Below are positions 34,754 to 42,112 of a DNA stretch of 64,000 nt, piece by piece. The stretch's first letter is position 1; the number at the start of each line of letters is the position of its first letter. This DNA is from Bacteroidales bacterium (GTDB lineage Bacteria; Bacteroidota; Bacteroidia; Bacteroidales; Marinifilaceae). The stretch lies in assembly GCA_015061245.1 (NCBI GenBank), contig SUWY01000003.1, positions 1-64,000 on the forward strand, written 5' to 3'. The position numbers and the translations under genes are program-made. The notes under the pieces are model-generated. The model did not search any database, was not told the DNA's origin, and was given only the letters and a program-made list of their open reading frames with translations.

Positions 34754-35521
34754 ATGCGAATAATAAAGATTGGAAGAGCCAAGGACAACGATTTTGTAGT
34801 TGACCATCCGGCAATCAGCAGTCATCATGGAGATATTTTTATTAATGATGATGGTTCTATGGTATATGAAGATCATAGTACTAATGGAACAATGATTAAT
34901 ACAGATTATATCCATAAGAAAAGAGTAAGAATTAATGGTAATGAAAGAATTACTCTGCCAGGAGATTTAAGTTGCTTAATAAGTGACCTAACCGGAGTGT
35001 GCGCTCAGGAACAGGACCATAATGTTGGTCCTAAATATGGCTATACCCCTATAGGTGCTGCTGCACCTATTATGGATTTACCCGAGGAGCCTCTACCGGA
35101 AGAGATTACCTTTGTCGGAGCTTTGAAGAAGTTTTTTACTCACTATGCTGTATTTAAGGGACGTTCAAGACGTACTGAATTTTGGTATGTCTATATATGG
35201 CAAACAATTTTCTCTATAATATTGGTTGCTTTAATGCTTCTTACATCATTACCATCATTGGTATTGATTGAGAGCGATCCCACTGCATATACGGCATCGG
35301 TAATGGTGTGGATAATTATTTCAGGAATACGGGGATTGGCAACATTGGTTCCAAGTTTGGCACTTACTGTAAGACGTTTACATGACACAGGAAGAAGCGG
35401 AGTGTTCCTATTATTCTATTTAATTCCATACGTAGGAGGATTGATTATATTGATATTTATGATGCTTGATTCCAAACCATTTACTAATCAATATGGTCCG
35501 TGTCCCAAAAAGATTAACTAA
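34754..35521 (+). CDS. FHA-DUF805 membrane protein, second of a tandem pair
   Basis: 255 residues and a paralogue of the preceding gene: FHA domain 1-85 (IGRAKDNDFVV, SSHHGDI, DHSTNGTMIN) and DUF805 from about 120 (FKGRSRRTEFWYV, VRRLHDTGRSG, NQYGPCPKK). The second DUF805 has a longer loop with an extra membrane segment (about 155-205). In the SSHHGDI motif the last small residue is Gly, not Ala. Divergence between the copies is large, so the duplication is old and both are probably kept for separate roles. Confidence 0.88.
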   Translation: MRIIKIGRAKDNDFVVDHPAISSHHGDIFINDDGSMVYEDHSTNGTMINTDYIHKKRVRINGNERITLPGDLSCLISDLTGVCAQEQDHNVGPKYGYTPIGAAAPIMDLPEEPLPEEITFVGALKKFFTHYAVFKGRSRRTEFWYVYIWQTIFSIILVALMLLTSLPSLVLIESDPTAYTASVMVWIIISGIRGLATLVPSLALTVRRLHDTGRSGVFLLFYLIPYVGGLIILIFMMLDSKPFTNQYGPCPKKIN

Positions 35522-35548
35522 ACAACAAAACAACTAAATATCAAAGCT

Positions 35549-36028
35549 ATGAAACAGACATTATTTATTGCACTATTAGGCGCAGTGATGGCATTGAGTT
35601 TGACATCGTGTGGTACAACAAAGATTACAACCTCGCCTGTTTACTCATTGGCTAACAGCCAAGTAACAAATGGCGAGTTAGTAACCGTATTAGAGACAGA
35701 AAAAGAGTTGGAGGCTGAGATTAGCGGAAAATTCTCATGGTCACAAAAAATCAAGAAAATTGTTGGAATGCCAAAGATGCAGTATGTTATTGATGGAACT
35801 TGGGCATCATGGCAAACTAGAGGTGTTGCAGCAGCTAAAGCGGCTGTGTTGTATAAAGCCCTTGAGGATAGTGGATGCGATATAGTATTGGCGCCAATTT
35901 ACAATGTAACTCTTCACAAACGTAAATTTAACGTTAAGGTAAAGGGAATCGGAGCTAAGATTGTCGATGTAGAACAAAGAACCGACGGCAATGTTATTAA
36001 ACATTTGCACGTTGAAGGTGGTAACTAA
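35549..36028 (+). CDS. Small lipoprotein, last gene of the operon
   Basis: 159 residues with lipobox LTSCG (Cys about 21). The mature part is alpha/beta with a Lys-rich C-terminal half (LHKRKFNVKVKGIGAKIVDV). A helix ARAAA-like segment (RGVAAAKAAVLYKALEDSGC) and the following DIVLAPIYNV look like a small periplasmic binding fold. No family recognised. It occupies the place of a TagQ-like lipoprotein in the analogy with the type VI phosphorylation pathway, but sequence support is absent. A strong terminator follows 20 bp later. Confidence 0.75.
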   Translation: MKQTLFIALLGAVMALSLTSCGTTKITTSPVYSLANSQVTNGELVTVLETEKELEAEISGKFSWSQKIKKIVGMPKMQYVIDGTWASWQTRGVAAAKAAVLYKALEDSGCDIVLAPIYNVTLHKRKFNVKVKGIGAKIVDVEQRTDGNVIKHLHVEGGN

Positions 36029-36049
36029 TCATAACGCCTTTTTTTGAGA

Positions 36050-36087
36050 ACCGAGTGGGCTGACTTTTGACAGCCCCCGGTTTTTTT
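36050..36087 (+). terminator. Rho-independent terminator closing the FHA/kinase operon
   Basis: Arms ACCG..GGGCTG and CAGCCC..CGGT close a 7-nt loop (36050-36081), followed by a run of seven T residues. It separates the signalling operon from the large lipoprotein genes. Confidence 0.88.
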
Positions 36088-36113
36088 ACTATTTAACCGT
36101 AAAATCATAGGTT

Positions 36114-36398
36114 ATGAATTCAAAAGCAATATATAATATTTGCATAGCACTTTTAGGAATATTTAGTGTTGCGTGTAGTGAAATTACAGTAAAAGAGAAT
36201 ATTCTTCCAACTCCGGATCCGGGAGCCTCTGCTATAACATTTCCAACAGCTAATCCAACAGAACCTAATCCGACAGTTTCGGTCGAGGCTGTTATGGAGA
36301 TTGATAAGACTGAGATAGAGGTGGCTTACACCGGTGGAGAGATTACTTTCGTAACGACTACAAACCAAGCGTTCACAGTATCTTCTATTGCAGAGTAG
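36114..36398 (+). pseudogene. 5' fragment of an amber-interrupted BACON lipoprotein gene
   Basis: 94 codons: lipoprotein signal (lipobox SVAC), a Pro/Thr-rich linker, then the first half of a BACON domain (MEIDKTEIEVAYTGGEITF) stopped by TAG at 36396-36398. The same frame continues without another stop to 39569: the codons after TAG read ITIDSDG...GNITVTF...VIIKQVA, the second half of the same domain. The stop sits where BACON repeats have the conserved Trp (compare SNWIHL and PDWITP in the 31592 protein), so one G-to-A change of TGG explains it. Taken alone, this fragment would be a truncated lipoprotein. Confidence 0.8.
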
Positions 36399-36533
36399 AT
36401 TACAATTGACAGTGATGGGCGTGCAGAGACAGCGGATTATACAGTAAAGGCTACTGTCTCTGCTAATGATGGTGAGGCTCGTGAGGGAAATATTACTGTT
36501 ACTTTCGACGATGAGGCGAATACTGTTAAAGAG

Positions 36534-39500
36534 GTGATTATTAAACAGGTCGCATATATGTCTCCTGATCAAACTCCTCAAACTCCGGTAGTCCCAGAGC
36601 TTGAAATAGAGATAGTTACAGTTGCCCTTGACATTGTTCCTGGCTCAGCAGGAACAACAATTTCAGCTGAGGAGGTTGCAACAAAACTTGGTGTAGAGAA
36701 TTTGGCAGCGGCAATTGCCGATGGTTCGGTGATATATGTTGGTTTGAATGCAGATGAAACCGTTTACACTCTTGAGGATGGTTCAACTCCTTCATCTACA
36801 ACAAATGGACCTGTAGGACATTGGTATAATTCAGATTGTAATCCTATCTTATGGGGAACTCCGGATCCTGCCGGAACAGGTGCGGTTCGTTTAGCATATC
36901 TTGAGGGTGATGGTGTAACTTATACCCTAGGATATGATAATTCAGGCCTGTTTGTAGCCGGAGATTCTTATACATTGTCGGGAAAATACATCTATGGCGA
37001 TGCAGAGGTTAAGTTAGAGGTTGTTATCAACGTTGTTGAGACTCCTGCAAGTTCATTCGTAGCTCCGGATGCTGACTATTTAATTAATGTTCAGGTTGTT
37101 CAGGATAACGCTTGGGGTGCTACTTGGATCGCACTTGACGGAACAGTGGTAGAAAATTGGGGTGCATATTCTGATCCTACTAAGTATGTTACTCCAATTG
37201 CCGATGTATCTGTAGATATTACTCCGGCGATTGAGGCTACTCTTGGTATTGAGGAGGGAACTCTTGAGGATGCTCTTTTGGGTGGTGATGTAGTTCTAGG
37301 TTCTTATAACGCAAATAACGAGTTCATGGATTGTTATGAGGTTAAGGGTTCTAACTATTTCTACTGGTTTGATGAAGATGGTTCTGCATTGTCTACATAT
37401 GCAGGATTCGCATGTATTGATAATTTGGGTTTTGTCAGCGAGGAGCTTTGTTTGTACGGAACTGCATGTTTGATGCCTAATGCAACTGTTATTGGAGAGA
37501 TATATCCTACATACATAATCTTTAAAAGTTATTATAATGATGCAGAGTATGTTGTTTTGATTAATCAAGAAGCTGTAGCAGCTCCTGAGAAGCAGCCATC
37601 CATTTCAGATTATGATTATAGCTTAGTTACAACCTTTGATAAGGTTTATGAAGTTTATAATCCGGGAGCTTATACAACTCCTGATCCGATTTTCTCTATC
37701 GAGGATATAATTTACGATATAAATGGCGCATTGGGAGGAGAACCTGATTTGATTTTGATGAGTTATTACGACGATAACTCGGAACTTGCATTCCAAGAGT
37801 GGACAGTAACCGATGGTTGGTTTGGTACTGACGGTGCTGCCGGTTGGGGATCACAAACTCAAATGTTTTGTTTGAAACCAAATAGTGATGGAACTTTTGA
37901 ATATTGTGCAGCACTTATGGATTGTGTTGGTGAGGCAAATGTTACATTGCGTTATTGCAATATAACATACCGTAAAGCAGTTGACGTAAATGTTCAGGTT
38001 ATTTTGCGTGATGAACCCATAGAGGATAACACCGATGATACCTTTGAGTTTAGCCCTATGGGACAGGTAGTCAATGTTGCCGCAGATGGCTCATCATATT
38101 TTAATGCAACAGTAAATTGCCCTGAAGGTTATACCTTGATTAAGTATGATTATACTGAGTGGGGTATGAGCAATATCTATTCAGAGTATCAGGATTTCTG
38201 GTGCTATGTAGAGGATGATAATGCAGGAAATATCAGTGTAAGTTTCGAGGCGAACGAAACAGGTTCGGCTCGTAAGGCTTATATATTTGTCATGCCAACT
38301 TCAGCATACGAGGATTTAAATGGCGATGTAGATAGCTTCTTTATTGCAGATCAATATGCAGAAGTATGGGAGATGAGCAACCAAGCATCACAATATCTAA
38401 TTGCTGAGTTCCACCAGGAGTCGGAAGAGATTGATGATACCTTTGAGTTTAGCCCTATGGGACAGGTAGTCGATGTTGCCGCAGATGGCTCATCATATTT
38501 TAATGCAACAGTAAATTGCACTGCAGGTTATACCTTGATTAAATATTACTACGATGATGTGTGGGGAATGGTTCAAATCATATCAGAGTATCAGGATTTC
38601 TGGTGCTATGTAGAGGATGATAATGCAGGAAATATCAGTGTAAGTTTCGAATCAAATGAAACCGGTTCAGCTCGTACGGCTTACTTATTTGTCATGCCCA
38701 CTTCGGTATACGAGTCTTTAAATGGAGAAGTTGACGCTTTATTCGTTGAGGATGTGAATGTCAATGTTTGGGAAATGAGCGACCAAGCAGCGCAATATCT
38801 AATCGCAGAGTTCCACCAAAATACCTACTCATCTACAATTACCAATAACTTAAATGTAACCTGGGCTTCTGATGCAACAGAGGCACAGAAGAGTGTGTTG
38901 ACAAATTTGGTAAACAATATGGTATTGGTTGAGGGTGGTACATTTATGATGGGAAGTGATGATATTGATGCATACTCAGATGAGCGACCTGTTCATAGTG
39001 TAACCCTTACAAATGATTATTATATGGGTAAGTTCGAGGTTACCCAAGAGGAGTGGGTAGCTGTAATGGGTAGTAATCCCAGTTATTTCAATGGTACTAA
39101 TTTGCCTGTAGAAGAAGTAAGTTGGGATGATATAGTTAATGATTTTCTTCCTGAATTAAAAAGGTTGACAGGTTTAAGATTCCGTTTACCTACCGAGGCA
39201 GAGTGGGAGTTTGCCGCTCGTGGTGGTAACAAGTCGCAAGGTTATAAATATAGTGGTAGTAATACGATTGATAATGTGGCTTGGTATTACTCCAATAGTA
39301 GTGGTATGACTCATGCCGTTGGTACCAAACTTCCTAATGAGTTAGGTTTATATGATATGTGCGGTAATGTTAATGAGTGGTGTAGTGATAGGTATGGCTC
39401 TTATTCTTCATCTTCGCAGACCAATCCTACTGGGCCTGCAACTGGATCTAGCTGCATGCTCCGTGGAGGTTACTTCGGTCTCTATGCTTGTAACTGCCGA

Positions 39501-39569
39501 GTGTCGGCTCGCGACTACCGTTATTCGTACATTGAGGAATATGACCGTGGTTTCCGCCTGGTCCTTTAG
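36534..39569 (+). CDS. 3' part of the interrupted gene: large protein with C-terminal formylglycine-enzyme-like domain
   Basis: 1011 codons from the first ATG after the amber stop; read with the 5' fragment it is one lipoprotein of about 1150 residues. Several beta domains are followed by two near-identical 133-residue repeats (about 500-628 and 633-762) and a C-terminal FGE-sulfatase (SUMF1-like) domain, about 795-1011: MVLVEGGTFMMGSDD, VTQEEWVAVMGSNPSYF, FRLPTEAEWEFAARGG, GNVNEWCSDRYG, LRGGYF and YDRGFRLVL. TagR, which sits upstream of PpkA in type VI regulation, has this fold. The catalytic cysteines of true formylglycine enzymes are not evident, as in other non-enzymatic members. Without the 5' part no export signal remains, so the product would stay in the cytosol unless TAG is read through. 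Confidence 0.8.
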   Translation: MIIKQVAYMSPDQTPQTPVVPELEIEIVTVALDIVPGSAGTTISAEEVATKLGVENLAAAIADGSVIYVGLNADETVYTLEDGSTPSSTTNGPVGHWYNSDCNPILWGTPDPAGTGAVRLAYLEGDGVTYTLGYDNSGLFVAGDSYTLSGKYIYGDAEVKLEVVINVVETPASSFVAPDADYLINVQVVQDNAWGATWIALDGTVVENWGAYSDPTKYVTPIADVSVDITPAIEATLGIEEGTLEDALLGGDVVLGSYNANNEFMDCYEVKGSNYFYWFDEDGSALSTYAGFACIDNLGFVSEELCLYGTACLMPNATVIGEIYPTYIIFKSYYNDAEYVVLINQEAVAAPEKQPSISDYDYSLVTTFDKVYEVYNPGAYTTPDPIFSIEDIIYDINGALGGEPDLILMSYYDDNSELAFQEWTVTDGWFGTDGAAGWGSQTQMFCLKPNSDGTFEYCAALMDCVGEANVTLRYCNITYRKAVDVNVQVILRDEPIEDNTDDTFEFSPMGQVVNVAADGSSYFNATVNCPEGYTLIKYDYTEWGMSNIYSEYQDFWCYVEDDNAGNISVSFEANETGSARKAYIFVMPTSAYEDLNGDVDSFFIADQYAEVWEMSNQASQYLIAEFHQESEEIDDTFEFSPMGQVVDVAADGSSYFNATVNCTAGYTLIKYYYDDVWGMVQIISEYQDFWCYVEDDNAGNISVSFESNETGSARTAYLFVMPTSVYESLNGEVDALFVEDVNVNVWEMSDQAAQYLIAEFHQNTYSSTITNNLNVTWASDATEAQKSVLTNLVNNMVLVEGGTFMMGSDDIDAYSDERPVHSVTLTNDYYMGKFEVTQEEWVAVMGSNPSYFNGTNLPVEEVSWDDIVNDFLPELKRLTGLRFRLPTEAEWEFAARGGNKSQGYKYSGSNTIDNVAWYYSNSSGMTHAVGTKLPNELGLYDMCGNVNEWCSDRYGSYSSSSQTNPTGPATGSSCMLRGGYFGLYACNCRVSARDYRYSYIEEYDRGFRLVL
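38034..38820 (+). repeat. Tandem 399-bp coding repeat, two copies
   Basis: Copy 1 starts at 38034 and copy 2 at 38433, exactly 133 codons apart. Long stretches are identical (the first 90 bp differ at only two or three places), while the middle and end have diverged. Both encode a beta domain beginning DDTFEFSPMGQVV. Confidence 0.85.
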
Positions 39570-39638
39570 TTTACAACTATATAGTCGTATATATGCCTGA
39601 TAAAATGAAATATTAATAACCTAAAAATAATTTAAATT

Positions 39639-42104
39639 ATGAGTAAATTACGAATAATACGTATACTTGTATTTTTGTCTCTTTTTGGCAGTTTGACAAG
39701 TTGCGAATTAGTGGATGATTGGAAATTTGACGATAGTGAAATTTTAAATCGTTTGGATTCCTTAGAGAATCGAGTAGACATTATCGAGTCTCAGTTGACT
39801 CAGATAAATGTAGATATTAATTCTATAACAACTTTGGTAACTTCTATCGAGAATAAGATTTACATTGAGCATGTAAATACGTTGCAAGACGGAGGATACA
39901 AAATAACCTTTACAAATGGGAAGGAGATAGTTGTTAAAGATGGCGAGCCGGGTAAAGCTCCTTATATTGGAACAGATGGCTATTGGTGGATTGGTGATGA
40001 GTGCACTAATGTATCAGCAAAAGGTCAGGATGCTCCTATAATCGGAGTAGCCGAATTTGAGGGACGTTACTATTGGGAGCAAGTATTTGAGGGTAGTAGA
40101 AGTTGGTTACTTGATGCATTTGGTAATAAATTGCCTGTTACCGGAGATGCTGGAGTATCTCCCAAGTTGAAAGTAAGTACCGATGGTTATTGGATGATAA
40201 GTTACGATAATGGAACCTCTTATACTGAAATGACCGATGAGAATGGTATGTGGATTAAGGCAGAGGGTAAAGACGGTCAAGATGGAGCGCAAGGTCCTCA
40301 AGGAGAGCAAGGTATTCAAGGAGTTCCTGGCATTAACGGTGATTCATTCTTTAGTGAAGTTATTGTAGAAGAGGATTGTGTTATATTCATTTTGCTTGAC
40401 GGTACTGAGCTAAAACTTCAAAAAGTAAATGACGACAATGTTTTAAATAGTTTAGAGGGAATTGTAAAAACAGATGCAGCTATTGGTGAATGGGATGTCG
40501 CCTATATAACCAAATATGGATATTTATGTTTTAAGAATGGATTATTTGAAGATGAAATTATTTCAACCAATAATTTTAATTCTTTAACTTATATGGATCA
40601 TGAAGGGGATAATGTGATAAGTATTATATCAACAAAAAATGATAACATTCCTACTCAGATGGTCACAAAGGATGGCGTTTTGTATTTTAGTTTTGCAAAT
40701 GATACAATTCTTGAGCTGATTTATGATAATTCACTAGTGCTTTCACTTATTGATAGTGTTTCTTACAATAAAAATGAGTTACCTGGATTCTCTGATGAAT
40801 TATCAGGAGATACTCTAAAGTCGATTATTGCAAATATAACACATCTATTAAATAATTCAGATATTAGTCATGAATCAGAATTAATAGTCATTGATAGTTT
40901 AAAAGAAAAACTTAATAAAATTAATACAGAAAGTTATAATACAGATTCGGATGTTCTATCCAAGATAGATATTGATGATAGTGGTAACTATAAGTTTTCA
41001 AATATAATTCTAGAGTGGTATAATAATCAGATTGAAGACAAAGTACAGAATATATTATCTCTGTGGACAGGAAATGCAACATTCAAAGTTGGTGGTAGTT
41101 CATGTACTTTAAGTGGAACTGTATGGTGCCCATCAGTTGATTTTAATAACTATGGAGTTTATGGAATTATATGTGATGATGATATTGATAATATGTTATT
41201 AGGATCTGCAGAGTATGATGGAGTTGGTTATCAAAGTGATGCAGATTTAAGTTTTGAGGTAGATTTTAGAGGACTGAAACCAAATACGACTTATTATTAT
41301 CGTTCATATTATAAATTTAATAGTGATGATCATGGAAGTATAGTTTCTAAGTATGGAGGTGCAGATGATGATATAATATATGATCCTACTATTAAATCAT
41401 TTACAACAGGTGAAAATTATTTAACTGTTGAGGTTATTATGTGTATTGATATTACAGGAAGTATGAGTGATGTTATCAATACAGTAAAAAGAAATGCAAT
41501 TTCGTTTTATGATTCCTTTAATGAGCGTTGTAATGAGAATGGAATTCAATTAACAGGATTAAATACTCAGGTTATCACTTTCCAGGATATAAATGTAGAG
41601 GGACCTGATTGGTTACAGGTTAGTTCTTTATATTCTCTGCCTGCTCAGCAAACACAATTTAATAGTTATGTAAATTCAATAAGTTTGGGATATGGAGGAG
41701 ATACACCAGAAAGTGGATTAGATGCACTTGAAGTTGCATTCCAAAAAACTAATGATATAGATGATGGATACCATCGTCAAGTAATTATACTTTGGTCAGA
41801 TGCTCCGTATTTGAAAGGTAGCTACAGTAATATTTCTGTTACGGAACTAGAAGGCAAATGGAATGCTCTTCCATCAGGAAGAAGAATGATTCTTTTTGCT
41901 CCATATGGCGTTGAGGGTAGTAATTCTGCAAGTTGGGGTAATTTAGATAGTTGGACAAATGTTTTTCATGAATCTAATTTGACAAGTGGATTTAATAACT
42001 TTGATTATATTCTAGATGCTATTATTGGTGAATTGACGAGTCGTAGCAGAGTAATGGGACGGTCAATAGGAGATTTTAGCATATTTAGAAGTAATAAAAA
42101 ATAA
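39639..42104 (+). CDS. Surface-type lipoprotein: DUF4988-like/collagen-like N-terminus plus C-terminal vWA
   Basis: 821 residues, lipobox LTSC. A short coiled coil (about 30-70: LNRLDSLENRVDIIESQL) precedes DUF4988-like modules (TDGYWWIGDECTN, DGYWMISYDNG) typical of Bacteroidota lyase N-termini and a short collagen-like GxY run (GAQGPQGEQGIQGVPG, about 215-232). After an unrecognised middle, a vWA domain occupies about 595-800 with MIDAS site DITGS and GGDTPESGLDAL (D of the third metal loop). Residues 14-264 are identical to those of the next gene. The vWA head may bind a ligand at the cell surface. Confidence 0.88.
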   Translation: MSKLRIIRILVFLSLFGSLTSCELVDDWKFDDSEILNRLDSLENRVDIIESQLTQINVDINSITTLVTSIENKIYIEHVNTLQDGGYKITFTNGKEIVVKDGEPGKAPYIGTDGYWWIGDECTNVSAKGQDAPIIGVAEFEGRYYWEQVFEGSRSWLLDAFGNKLPVTGDAGVSPKLKVSTDGYWMISYDNGTSYTEMTDENGMWIKAEGKDGQDGAQGPQGEQGIQGVPGINGDSFFSEVIVEEDCVIFILLDGTELKLQKVNDDNVLNSLEGIVKTDAAIGEWDVAYITKYGYLCFKNGLFEDEIISTNNFNSLTYMDHEGDNVISIISTKNDNIPTQMVTKDGVLYFSFANDTILELIYDNSLVLSLIDSVSYNKNELPGFSDELSGDTLKSIIANITHLLNNSDISHESELIVIDSLKEKLNKINTESYNTDSDVLSKIDIDDSGNYKFSNIILEWYNNQIEDKVQNILSLWTGNATFKVGGSSCTLSGTVWCPSVDFNNYGVYGIICDDDIDNMLLGSAEYDGVGYQSDADLSFEVDFRGLKPNTTYYYRSYYKFNSDDHGSIVSKYGGADDDIIYDPTIKSFTTGENYLTVEVIMCIDITGSMSDVINTVKRNAISFYDSFNERCNENGIQLTGLNTQVITFQDINVEGPDWLQVSSLYSLPAQQTQFNSYVNSISLGYGGDTPESGLDALEVAFQKTNDIDDGYHRQVIILWSDAPYLKGSYSNISVTELEGKWNALPSGRRMILFAPYGVEGSNSASWGNLDSWTNVFHESNLTSGFNNFDYILDAIIGELTSRSRVMGRSIGDFSIFRSNKK
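39680..40432 (+). repeat. 753-bp direct repeat, copy 1 (5' lipoprotein cassette)
   Basis: Appears identical, base for base, to 42154-42906 (offset 2474). It starts in the signal-sequence codons and ends abruptly at the QKVND codons. Confidence 0.9.
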
Positions 42105-42112
42105 TTATAACT

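Noticed and set aside
17321..36028. A true type VI secretion cluster
   Set aside because: No sheath (TssB/C), tube (Hcp), baseplate, spike or ClpV-like ATPase is recognisable in the window; only regulator-like parts are present.
36396..36398. Organism-wide recoding of TAG
   Set aside because: Several intact genes, such as the recombinase (stop at 17077-17079) and the lipoprotein at 31592, end with TAG at the expected place, so TAG is a normal stop here.
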